Positions 50,101 through 62,500 of a stretch of 64,000 bases of DNA are shown one piece after another (position 1 is the stretch's first letter; each line of letters begins with the position of its first letter). The stretch covers positions 461,148-525,147 of the forward strand of contig VXAZ01006320.1 of NCBI GenBank assembly GCA_013399875.1, given 5' to 3'. The DNA comes from Gymnorhina tibicen. Taxonomy: Eukaryota; Chordata; Aves; Passeriformes; Artamidae. The notes beneath the pieces are model-generated. The model worked only from the letters and a program-made list of their open reading frames with translations, did no database searches and was not told the DNA's origin. A program made the translations under genes and the position numbers.

Positions 50101-53100
50101 TTTTCTCTTTCCTTCCTGGAAGTGCCTGAAAACACATGTTCCAATCCTTAGTGGGTGGCAAAATCTCCTGTCTTTCTAACGGTTTTTCAAAGCTTAATTT
50201 TCTAAGTATCTCCATGACAATAAATAATACATATCTGCACGTAGATATTTATTAAAAATACCACCACTAGTCAATGTTCACTCCATGTACCCCCCCATTT
50301 TAGCCAAGCAAGCTCTTGTTCCTCCAAAACACAGTTGCATTTACCTCACTGACCTTGGGACTGCCTTCCTCCAGTATTTCTCCCTCATCAGTTTGCATGG
50401 GAACAGGATCTGTGCAAAGCTCTGCAGAAATGCAAAATACTGCCTAAAAGATAAACAACAAAGACATATTTTAAAAACAATGATTTTTTTTTGCCTTTAA
50501 CAATGTTACGTGAGATTGCAATGCACATAAACAACAATTCTAGGCTACGACCTTTAATACTGCCATTCTGCACATATTTGCTGAAATTATGTTTTACACA
50601 AACAAGACAACTGTTATTCAGGATAAGACAAAACTACTTAATTAAAAGAAAAAAACCCCACTTAACAGGAATATACTTTCTTTCTAACTTTAAAGTGTCA
50701 TTGCTGAGTATTTAATGTAGTCACTGATCTTACTCATTAAAGCCACAGTCAGTAAGGAACGATCACATGAACCAGAGCCGAGCAATTCTTTCTTACTAGG
50801 AAATAGATTTTGTGCAAATATAAGCTTCAAAGACTCAGCTTACAGACAATCTAAAGGTTATTAGTTTGAAAAATTGTTAAGACTTCCAGTGATCTCACAG
50901 CACCTCTGAAGTCTTACTTTCAGAATTTTTTCCTTGACTTCATTTTAAAAATAAATACATTCTAGAATCTAAATGGTTCAGGGAACAGATAAAGTCCTTC
51001 ACCTTCAGAGGTTAGCATTTCCAATTTAACCCAGGTCAACATATCCCACTGTTTCCAATATTCAACACTACTAGGTAACCTATTTTAAGTTCGTTTGACA
51101 GTAGCAGTGCAGTTCCAACTGAACAAAATCTGCACCCCAAACTCCCTTTTTCAAATTGTAAAGTAACTTATGGAAGGATGTAATACAATTAGGGAGACTT
51201 TGGTGTTTAAGATTAGAACGTCTTCTACTCCAGAGGATGAGGCATCTTTCAGGGGTAATGGATCAAATTAATCAATTTAAGAGATCAAATGCACCAGCAT
51301 AAATTCAGCAGGAATCTCTCACACTTAAAATGCAAGACATAAACCGTGACCAGATCTCTAACATTCCAAATATATGGAAAGTAAGGGCTCACACTGAGTA
51401 CACTGAGTTAAGAATTCTCTTAAAGTGAAGAGTTGTTGGCCTTTAACAGTTGTCCCTCTCAAGATTATGTAACTCTTCAACTGCACCAACATGTAAAATC
51501 CATTTCAAGTTACTCTACTTGTGCACCTCAGCTAAAGAGCTGCTGACTGTCACCTTCACAGCAGCAATTCCAAGCCTGGAAACTGACAAGAGAAAGCTAA
51601 ATGATGCACCTCCTTCACTTCATTGTTAATGCCTGTTGAGAGTGTAAGGCTGTCTGCACTCCAACCTCCTCTGTTATGCTGCACATAGGTACAACAACAT
51701 CTGTCATGGTTGACTCAAAGAGTGAAAAACATGTTCTACAAACATCAAAGGCCTGAAGCTACAAAATGTTACATACAACTTAATAAATCTTACAACCAAC
51801 AAGCTGTTACATTCAGTAGTATCATACATTCTAATGCAAAGCACAGAAGTTGTAAAGACTTAGAGCATAGTAATTTCCTTTTCTGGGAGAAGAAGGAATG
51901 AGGAGAAAAGAGAACTCTTACCCACTTAAATATTCTACCTTCAGCACAGAATCAAAAATCAGAGGTATCAAATACTAAGCATGACACCTATGCCAAGATC
52001 CTCCTGCCTATAACGAATGTTTCTTGCTTTTTGTTCTGCACCCACAGTGGAAGAGGCCAGGCTGGGCAGTCCCTGTCCATGGTACTTCTTTGCCACGCTT
52101 GGTTTCTGAAACCCACTCCAGAAGTTCCAGAGCTGGCAGTTTGGGAGCATGATTTTGCAGTATCAGAGTCAAGTAATTGGGAAGCTCCTCAGATTTTTGT
52201 TAGACAGACAGTCTGATGTCTAACAGCCAAAACAGCTTTGGCCAGACGGATTCCTGTGGCACCTACCTGGCCTCAAAATCAGAGAAATAAGCAAGAATGA
52301 ACTTGAGCTACAGAAGCATTAAAAAAAGCTTATATATAAAAACAAGACCAGAAAGGTCAGACCAAGAGCACTGCAAGGGGAAGTCACTTTTCATTCAGAG
52401 TGCTGGAAGAACTCAAATATGAGCCTCTGAAAAACTGATGTGTTTTATCTTCTGAGATCTCTCACTACCAGAGGAATTGGCAGTATTTGACACCCGTTTT
52501 TATATACTACTCCTGGAAGAAGACAAAAAAAACTACCAACCAGTGCATCTTCAAGGAGGAAAGAAAAGGTCAGTAAAACCAGGAAATTTTTAAAAATGGA
52601 AAGGCTACAAGAAGAAAGACAAGCAAGCTCTTCCACAGACGACATATTAAATACACTGCAACTATCCAGAACTCAGGGATCAGAGTAGGAAATTAAATTA
52701 ATAAACTCTCTTCCTTCTCTTTTGTATTTTCTTTCTAAAATTTCTATTTTTCTCTCTTCGTTTATCCCATAATTAATGTTTTATTGGCTTTAACATTTAT
52801 AAAAAGCATATACTATTGTGTCATACAATGCTTAGTTAGAGTGAACTCACTCACATGGGATGGTAAAAAGGTAGAAGTTCTAAAAGGCTCAGTAATTTTC
52901 CAGAGAACTTCACAAGGGAATGAAAATCCACCAAAAAAATTTTGTAGCTGGTGCAGGAAAACCCTAAGCCACAGACTACAAGAGGTGTTGCAAGAGGAAG
53001 TTTTGCTGAACACCATCCTTTTATTGTTTGGTTTGGATTCTTTATACTTTATTGCAATTGCTTCTGGGTTCTTTCAGGAGACAAAATATCCTGCAATAAA

Positions 53101-55348
53101 CTATGAGCCAAATTCAATAATTTTTATGTTCTTTTGCATACATGAATCATTGATTCCCTTAGCCACTGGCACAAGAATGCTGCATTGCAAGTTTATTTAT
53201 TACCAAAAGGAGACATTTCAAGATTCCTGAATCCATGGGACACTCCCTCCGTGGCAGACTTTTGTAGAAGTCATTTACAACTGAGGGTGACTTCTCAGCC
53301 AAAAGAGACTGCTTATTGCCAGCACATGAAGAAATAACGTAATTATTCCATGTTACTGACGTCACCTCTTCAGCTCACCAGCTTCTGACCAGAGTGCTGA
53401 AGGTGACACACAGGGTCATTTATTTTATACATGGAGGATGGGTGGGAAGTAAGAATCTGTACTAGCATCCTAAAGGATCAGAAAAATGCCAAAAGCCTAA
53501 AGGCATTTCTTTACTTATGTTCAATACTTAATGTGATACGTCAGGTTCCCAGGTGATAAAAAGCAAGTTTATAGACAGTCCATTTAGATTTTCAGATCCA
53601 ACACCTATCAACAAAGTCACTCCTGGAAAAGGTCAAAAGTAAGATAATCCTCATCTTCTACCCTTGCATATATCCACCCAAACTACTTGAAATGTGACTG
53701 AAATCCCCCAATCTTTTCATTCACCTGGTACCCTTCAGAAAAATTAACTAACTTCAACTGGAGTGAGATAACTCCAAGGAAGGTCTGACAAATAGCAATA
53801 CACTGGTATGCCCACATATGATGTAGCAAATGCACGTCTAAACTTAGGAACAACTTTTATTTAACTTTTTAAAATATAATACAGTGATGACAACCTATTC
53901 TCAAAGGCAAAAACATTCATTAATATGAACCAGCTGGATTTCTTATGAACTTTAATGCCTACTACAATATTGTCCTGTCACTGTTTTGGGACAATGCAGT
54001 TTGATATTTCGTCCTATTTTTGTTCCTTCTCTTTCTGCAGCAAAGACACACGCATTTTGTTTAGTGGGATCAGCATGATGGATGCAGCTACCAGCCACAC
54101 ACTCGGTGTACGCAGAATAGTGCAGTGTCCTTATGGATACCATCTCTGCACTACTGCATGCTAACACACTCTGCCAAATAAAACCAGAACAAAATTTCCA
54201 TATACTTATAAATCCCTGAAAACCAACACCAGTGAACAAGGTACTTCCTCTAGGCCCAATTTTCCCTCCACAAAGAAAGGTCCAGCATGGAAAAACACAA
54301 GGTCCTCAACAGCAAGAGAGAGCCAAAATTCAAATTATTTCAAATTTGATTTCATCAAGCAGGCATCACTGGGATAAAGCACCTTATCTAATTCAAGGGC
54401 CTTTCATGCAGCAACCCTTTTTTTTTTTAGATTGCCAGCAGGAATGAAACATGGACTAAAGAGAAAATATGTTCTTCCTTTTATAATGAAGAAAAAAACG
54501 ACTTCAAGCTTCTAAAGAGTGCAGCTGCAAGAGAAGCACTTCTTAATGTATAACCAATTGCAATTCCTGTGAATTCCCAAGTCTAAATTGGATATGGCCC
54601 ACTAGAAAACCCCTGAAGGACAGGAAGACTGCGCCAACTGTCACCATTACAGACATTAAGCAGAAATTGAAGGTAGGTTCCAAACTCTCTCACAAAGCAA
54701 GACACGCACACGAGTGCTCTTCCAAGATGGTGATCCTGTATACATGGCATACTTGAAACAACAGCAGTTAGAACAAGGCAGTACTTGACTAAACTGTGTC
54801 TTAAATGAGACTGCACTTATTTGACACATGATAGCTATCACCATTCTCTAGGTACAGACAAAAAAAGTGTTCATTTTTAACACATGATCCAGCCACATTG
54901 TATTTAATTGCTAAAGCATTGTATTGCACTGAGTCTGTTAAGAATGTACAAAAGCAACACAAAATTTAACGTATAGAAGAAGAACAGAATATTTTTCGTC
55001 ACTTTAAATGCAAGTTGCTCTGAAAGCAAGAGCATTCAGAAGATAAAAACTCCTTGACTGTAACTTTATTGCTTATAGAAAATAATCACCAATTCCAGTG
55101 ACATTAAAAACAACATAAATTAACTAATTTTCAAAGAAAATGGTACATCCTACATATCAACTTTAGCTTACAGAAACAAATCACATCACGCAGTTACACA
55201 AACTTCACACCCAAACCCACAGGAAATAACACACTAGAAAGTATATGAAAACAGATATACATCCTACAGTATCTTAAGAACCAGCATAGGCTATTGTTCT
55301 CACCTCCAACTTTCAAGATCACAATACTGAATTTCGGTTGATTTTTAC
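47122..55348. other. Intergenic or intronic DNA, repeat-poor
   Basis: No recognised interspersed repeat and no supported gene in over 8 kb. A 148-codon plus frame at 52,784-53,230 and a GC-richer patch near 52,040-52,150 that is open on both strands are the only irregularities. Neither shows a family signature. Confidence 0.4.
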
Positions 55349-55421
55349 CTTTGACAGTTTCCAAGGGCTGCCAAAGCCCACAAGGATCCGTCCTGGCTAC
55401 ATTCAGTGCAAAAACGAAACC
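55349..55421 (-). CDS. Candidate internal coding exon, unknown protein
   Basis: On the minus strand cttctccttttag precedes 55,421 and CAAAG|gtaaaa follows 55,349. The 73 bases are GC-richer than the flanks and contain CpG. Two frames are open: one gives FRFCTECSQDGSLWALAALG and one gives GFVFALNVARTDPCGLWQP. Only the first joins in phase with the open frame of the candidate exon at 45,054-45,146, so I prefer it. No domain is recognised. An untranslated exon or a pseudo-exon remains possible. Confidence 0.35.
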
Positions 55422-57622
55422 CTAAAAGGAGAAGAAAAAAAAAATTTAAAACGTCAACCAACTGTGGGCATTAGCAAATAAAAAAACATATAAAAATAAA
55501 AGTCAATTGTCTCAAAAGCTCAGCAGACCTAGGTGCACAGAAGTGAAAGGAACAGGCTGCCATCAGGAAAATATTTTCTTAAAATTCTCCCCACAACCTC
55601 CCATCCAAATCTGGAAAAACAGTAAACACTGGTAGCGTGTGTGAGAGAATCTCCTACTGACTATGAGATACAACAGAACAGTAGGAGGCTCTAGAAACAA
55701 TTTCTATTCACAACTGGGAAAAACATGGGTTGAAACTGGTTTCTTGTATAAGAACTGAGAGAACACACACAAGTATGTTTCCTTGCAGTCAAGGAAAGTG
55801 ATTATGTAATCCTACAATAACTCCTGAATATTAAATACTATGTGTAAAAATGAATCCCATACCTACCAATTGTCAGGTATTTAATCCTATTTGGAAACAT
55901 AGCAGTACTGCACTGGCTAACAATCAAGCCCATTTCAAATCATACATAATCTGTCTTAACCACAGCTAGTATCAAATACTTCAATTTTGGTTTTGCAAAA
56001 CACAACTGACTTCCAGGAATTAAAAGAAGTCCAGAACTATCAGCTTACCACTATACATCCAAGTTAATATCACTAAAATCTAAATTATTCCAGTTGCCAT
56101 TATTCAGGTTTGTTGTAAGGGATATGAACAAGTGGCATTTTTCTAAATTCACTGCATCATTTTGTTGGCTACTACTCCTGCTTAATGTACAGCATTATCT
56201 AGTAACAACCTGTTCCTGTCATTGGACTAACTGCCATAAACTTAGGGGTTTTTTCCTGATCTTCTAGCATTAACTAAGAGCTTTCTGGGCATGATTTACA
56301 TTCAAACAATTTCTGACTAGAAACTACATTTGGTGATAAAAGGGAGTCTTTGCTGCCACTGTGGTTTACCTGTCCCTTTGCAAAGTGAGTAAATGTTTTA
56401 CAGAAGCAAACTTTAATTTTGAACTTGGTTCTGACTTATGCTGTGGGGTGATTCTGATAAAGCAACCAAGAGCACACTCTGCTCAAAAGGCCTCAAGCTC
56501 TCTTAAAACATCATCTTACAAATATCAGCTGCTGCTGTAACTAAACAAAAACATCACATACTCAATTAGGATATCGGGAAGTTGGTTTAAAGTCATTCAC
56601 AACTTCAAAACAATACAGAAATATTTAATGGTTTTTCATCTACAGCACACTGGCAGTGTAACAGTCATGATTTACTAAAAAAATTATCCAGGACAACCCA
56701 GGGCTCACTGTGATGGTAATTCTCCACTTCACTTTTCAAGGCTGAAGATGGAAACATACCTTGTAACCAATTAGAAATAATTTGGTAGAGATACTACTGG
56801 TGCTTGAGAAGAGGATTTGCAACCTCTTTATTTCACATGGTTTAGAACAATCTCTTTGCACTACTTAGGTGGAAGGAAATCCAGGAAGGATTAGTACTTC
56901 AAGGAAAAACGAACTAAAGATATCACTCTAAACAAAGCAGCTGGGAGGAATGTGAAAAGGTGGAAATCCTCCATCTCTTACTAGAAAAAGAATCCAGAGA
57001 GGAATATGCAGGAATGGCAGTCATGTATCCCACAAAATCACTGTGGTATTTTACAGCAAAACATGACATGAGAAAGGGTGTCCATTATGTTTAATTTAGT
57101 GTTGGCTGCACAACTTCATATTTTGTTCAGTATTAAATTCTTTGCACTGATGTTTTTGGTAATATATGGAAAATGTTTCAGCTGTTCACGTAGATACGAC
57201 ACAAATACTTTTAACAAGATAAAGAACTGTAACTTGGAATAGGTATTATATACATTAGTCTGTACTGCTCTTCTGAAGTAACATGAGAACAGGACTATAA
57301 AGAAGTTAAAGACAACCTATACGAACAAAACACAAGTCCCACTTCACAGCACTTAAGTCTTTACATGAACAGCTCAAATACAAACTAGCAAACCATTTCA
57401 TAAAACAGAACCCTCCTGAAGATGTCAGGGGGTTTTAAATGAACAACTATACAACATGATCTGCTCAAGAAAATCCAACCATTAGTGAATTTGTGGTTTT
57501 TTTCTCATTAAAGAATATCGCCCTTTTTGAGTCAACATTAAGGGAGACGTGAAATATGCAAAAGGATACTTCTCAAATGGTCCTAAATCAGACTTTCAAT
57601 TTAGTAAATACTGTAAAAGGGA

Positions 57623-57645
57623 CTAGGGATTTAGTAAATCCCTAG
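57623..57645. repeat. Perfect 23-bp palindrome
   Basis: The left arm ctagggattta and right arm taaatccctag are exact reverse complements around a single central g. Nothing nearby suggests a mobile-element end. It may extrude or bind a dimeric protein. No function is assigned. Confidence 0.75.
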
Positions 57646-58091
57646 CCTTTGTGTCTAAAGACAGTCTTGAAACATAAAGACAGAATATTTCATCATCACC
57701 TTCCTGGTGTTCCAAACCATTTACATAAACAATATTTAAGACACTAAATGTTTCTCCTCCCACTAAAAGAAAAGTAAACTGAAAAGCCTATTTTAAAAAA
57801 TGTTTTGCTTACACCTTTTTGCCACTTTCTACTGCACAAAGCAGCATAAAACCCACTTCTTTTCTGCTCATACCGATTTTGCTAAAGAATCTATTAAAGG
57901 TTACAGTGAACATAAAAGGTATTTGTCTTCACTTTGCTACAGCCGCCTATTGTACAGTACGTACACTACACATCACTTCTCAACTGAAATCAAGGTTACA
58001 TCCCAACTATAATCAGCCAAAGGCTGCCAAGTGGTTAAGTTTTCCAAAGTCCTTTGTGCTTTGTCCCGCTCTGCCTTCTCAATGTGACTGA

Positions 58092-58155
58092 AGCATATAT
58101 ATGCGCACATTTATGTGCGTATACACGTGTATGTGTGTAGATACAATACATATAC
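58092..58155. repeat. Alternating purine-pyrimidine tract with hairpin
   Basis: A run of at, gc, ca and tg steps over about 60 bases. Inside it, 58,100-58,110 pairs with 58,113-58,123 over 11 positions with one G-T pair and a two-base centre. Such sequence favours Z-DNA or cruciform structure and often behaves as a degenerate microsatellite. Confidence 0.6.
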
Positions 58156-59363
58156 GTAACAAAACATCCTCAAAATTATTTCTACCTTTTCTCTTCAAGA
58201 CCTTCAACACTCTACACCACAATGTTTATGAAAACTACCAAACTGAGGTTGTTGGAAGTACTCTATCTTAACTGACTGACAGCAACACAGTAAGAGTTGT
58301 AATGATACCTGGAGCAGCAAGGAATTGAAACATAGTGAGTTGAGAATACCAGCTGCTTTTTACACTCCACATCAAAGTTTAACCCACCCAAGAGATTTGT
58401 TTTGCAAAGTTGGAAACAAACTATCACTTAAACCCCCCCCCCCCATTCTTTTCAATTGTTCTTCTCTGGTTCTATCAGGTCTTGCAAATTGTCGGTTTTC
58501 AGGCACTGAAAAGGGCTACTTCCCACTGCTAATGCTGCTACTACTTGTTAACAGTAGCAATGCTCGGAATCCCAATGGCACAAAAGCAGTCATTACCATA
58601 AGTATTACAACTATCATGGCATTTAATGGTGCCCCAGTGGCAAAAATGGCACGCAATCAACACTCTCAAAATGCCAGCAAACCATGTATACCAGCATTCC
58701 CAAGGATTCGGCACTGCTGGAGCAGCACCAGTGCAACCAAGCCTTTATTTCAGGGCATTTGCAGTGACAAAGTCTTCAGAATACAGAAGACCAGAGTCTT
58801 CTAAGGGGAGGTGAAGAGGAGAGTGGATGTTATACTAGACCAGAGACACGAAGCATTTTTCTCCATCTTAAGCAAAACGTTGTGATGAGTGAGAAGCCTG
58901 CTTCTCAACAGCTCAACTTTAAACCTGGAAGCTATAAATAACTCCTTTACTGCTGATAATCCCAACAGAATCATCCTGTCAGATTATTCACACCACTGAA
59001 GTCAACTCAGGATCGAAGGTTTGCTTTCGAACCACCAGTAACACTCATCAAGTCCTGTAAGGCAGTATGTTTATCAAACCCAGCAGTAGTAACTAAACTG
59101 AAACTGATAAGGTGGTAAGCAGCCATGTGCAGAGGAAAGGGGGAAGGGAGGTTTATTCACTCACAGCAGCAATTACAAGAGCTAAAGACAACACTACTAA
59201 AAATTATTCACATGCAGGACAGGATTGGAAGATACCGTGCCTTTCAAACTATCTAGTTCTTACAATCTTCGTGTATTTAATTAGAAGAGTATCAAAATTG
59301 CCTGTGTTAAACTATCCTTTTGTCTTGTTTGCTTTTACAATAAGAGCTGCGTTGTTAAGGAAT

Positions 59364-59588
59364 TCACACCAGCAGGGCAATACCGGTGCTAAGTCCTCCA
59401 GCAGCCACGAAGGCAGACAAGCATCCTCCGCTGCCCGAGAGGAGCTCTGGGTCTCGGCACTGCACTCTGTAATGCAGCCTCGGGCGGAAGATCATGGCCA
59501 GACTGAGCCAGGACACGGCCAGGAGGAAGGCCAGGCGAGTGTGATGGAGAATGAAGCTTAAGTCACAATCTGCTTTTCCTGTTTTTTA
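59364..59588 (-). other. GC/CpG-rich patch open on both strands
   Basis: About 190 bases (59,370-59,560) stand out for GC and CpG content in AT-rich surroundings. On the minus strand a frame runs unbroken between stops for about 74 codons and includes the hydrophobic RLAFLLAVSWLSLAMIF, ending GGLSTGIALLV and a stop. The plus strand is also open here, as the end of a 149-codon frame. The minus frame has no early start codon and no clear acceptor. It could be a terminal exon, a retrocopy fragment, an old repeat, or a small CpG island. I do not recognise it. Confidence 0.2.
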
Positions 59589-62500
59589 AACTTCACTCTT
59601 TTATAGCTTACACCCTGAAATTTTCCAAAATAATGTTCCATATTTATCTCACTTCTAATGATTAATAACAGAGGGGTTCTTTTATACAAAGCATTTTGAC
59701 TTCCCACTAACATGATTATACATGCAGAGAAGTCCGAGATCTTAGCACTATTATTGTCAAAGAAAACAAATGCTGAGTTGTTAAGCAAATAATTCTAAAC
59801 TATAATTGCAAACACCAACTTTGAACATAACCAGCTGCCAAATAGAACTTCATCAATATTTATAGCGTGACATCAGTCTGAATTGTACTTTTCAGCTATT
59901 TCGGCACTTAAGAAAGGAACAGGAAGTTAATTTTCAAAAATCTGTTTTATATTCAATGATGTTTTTTCAGTCCTTAAAGAAATGAGGCAATATACTCATT
60001 TTTATGGCTAATTTTTACATTTAAAAACACAATGCAAGTTATTACTGATACAATACTAGTCCTCAACACTGCAATCTTTGCTGAACGTTTAGTTAGTACT
60101 ACTGAATTTGGAACTACTTGCAAGAAGAGCTTCAGACCTGCTCAACTATGTGTGAGGTCAGGGCCCTAAATTTTCAGTCTTCTGGGTTTGGCACAAGAGA
60201 GTCCTTCAACTTTCTCACCTTATTCCCTCTGAAAGTGGCATTTAAAAGAAAGGTAACCCAGCTTTATTATTAACACCAAAACCATAGAAGTCTGCCTTTA
60301 GGCGACCTACTTGACCTACATGACACCTGATTTTCACAGTCAAGCCCTCCCACCATATTTAAAAACCTAACTCTTGACATTTGCTCCTAGGTTTGAATGC
60401 TCTTCACTTATATGTTACTTTTTGCTCATACTTCATTAAATCTGAAAATGCAGTAACACAAATTCTCAATTATTTTTTGTTCAAACTTCGCAAGACTAAA
60501 GTTACTTTTAGTTTATTTACATACCGAGCTGTGGCAGGGGCGAGATAAGCTGATATACAGTATCCATACATAAGGCAGTGCCAGTTTATCTAGTTACCTT
60601 AAACTGGTGAAAGCAACATTATCCAGCATTGGTTAAGTACCGGGTTAGAGCTGGAGACGGTACAGACTAATTATGTCACTGTATTCTTGCCCTCAGGCCA
60701 CCACACCGTAACACTGTCAGGAGCATTTTCCTTTGCTTATTATACAATGTTGAAAAGTACTTGATACAATGGGACTTCTACCTGTTTTCTCCACAGTTGA
60801 ATTTAGTTTTCAATCAACAGGAAGTTTTTCTCAATATGAATCTGTTTTCTGTAATACATGAATTGCCAGGGACAGGAAAGAGAAAGTTGGACTTTGAGTA
60901 TGGAAGAACCACAGAAGTTAACTTCCAACACATGAGAGTATTATCAGCCAGTTTTGGTTGCTCCTACAAGTACTCTGAAAACCAAAAAGGCCAAGCAAAG
61001 AAAATTATAGACAGCTAATCTACTGCAACTATGGAGTTTTAAAAATGTGTGAAAAAGCCTAGCTCTGCAATAAAATACATCCTCCCCCTTTCAAGTACCA
61101 TTTAGCAAAGCAAGTGCCATCAGAAACATAGGCAACTTCCCCTAACTTTTTATTAAATATAACAGGAACACTGAACACCAACAAAAATCTACACTTGTTC
61201 TTCACGCTGTCACCACACCAGCTGCAGAAAGTAGAGGAGCAGATCCTGAAGCACCCAAACATTTATCCAAGCAAAAAGCACAGCTATAATAATAAAACCT
61301 CAATTTTAGCTTTACTATTGCACTTTGCCTTGAAGGCCTAGGAAAAACAGGAGCTGAGCCTGTATGAAATCACCATAAAAAGACATTTATTATGAGGGGC
61401 AGGGAAATACTATAGTATTATAGGGAATAGTATAAAGACAAGATCCATTTTAAATGTGAGGAACCATTTCAAATGTGAGAAAAAATTAATATTGAATTTT
61501 TCCTGCAATGTCAATGAAAAATGGTATAAATCTTAATGGTCACAAACAAGCACTGTGGCTTCACTCTCATTTTTGTTCTCATCAAAAGAAGACTCATTTG
61601 CATTTTTAATTTGCAAGAACAGACATCAGATACAATGCAACTCAAACCTGGTAAGGCAGAATCTCAGCCATTTGACAAACAAAAATACTAAAAATGTAAT
61701 TTTAAACAAATTTTTCTCAGAATCCAAATACATACGGGAGGATAAGAATTTAAATTACAATGGCTGTAATAGTAAAATTTCCTGCATGGACACACTTTCA
61801 TACCAAAGCTCTTTTTTTAGCTTCTTACTTAAAGCAGCTAAGTGGAACTTAAAAAACAAACAAACAAAACCTCCAAAATAAAAACCCCAAACATAACTAT
61901 CAGAATAGATATATTCCCAACACAGACTGAAATTGCTATATTTACAGCAATACAAGAATGTTGTTATAATAACACCAATACATCCAGGAAAAATCTCAAT
62001 GCATAAAAATCCCAGAAAGGGTCACAGAGAAAGATACAAAACCCCATAAAAGTAGCTGACAATGCTTTAAAACAACTATTTAGAGCAATATGTATTACGG
62101 CCTTCTTCGTTAAAGGGATTTTGAGCTGCTGCAGATCAAGGATGGATCATAATTCATTCTGCAGTGAATTATATTTTGGTCTTTGTAAGAAGCTGGGGTG
62201 AGGGGATACATTCCCTTCCTCTATCTCAGAGGCAAATTTTTTTAATCAAAACATTATCCTAATGCTTTTTCCCAAGTTCCTCATCATTCCTCATGCTAGC
62301 TGCAACCTCTAATGCTGCTAACTTACGGTTTCTCAAGTCACAGCGTGCAAGCAATAGAAACCTCCGACATCTGAAATAGTGTTTCACTGTAATGGTAAAG
62401 TAAGTGAGTGTATAGGTGACTTAATCTTCTACAAAATCTAACTTCTGGAAAAGCTTTTAAATCACAAAGTTACTGTACTGGTGTATAAAAAGCAGAATAT

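Larger units (their letters stand above)
55422..59363. other. Intergenic or intronic DNA with palindromes
   Basis: No recognised interspersed repeat. It holds a 23-bp palindrome, a hairpin in an alternating purine-pyrimidine stretch and a 12-C run (58,433-58,444). A 159-codon plus frame at 58,325-58,804 crosses the C-run and shows no known domain, so I take it as chance. Confidence 0.4.

Noticed and set aside
52784..53230. 148-codon plus-strand frame
   Set aside because: Unusual length, but the product is compositionally ordinary for AT-rich DNA and no family, promoter or exon signals support it.
58325..58804. 159-codon plus-strand frame
   Set aside because: It crosses a 12-C homopolymer whose length decides the frame, and shows no domain.
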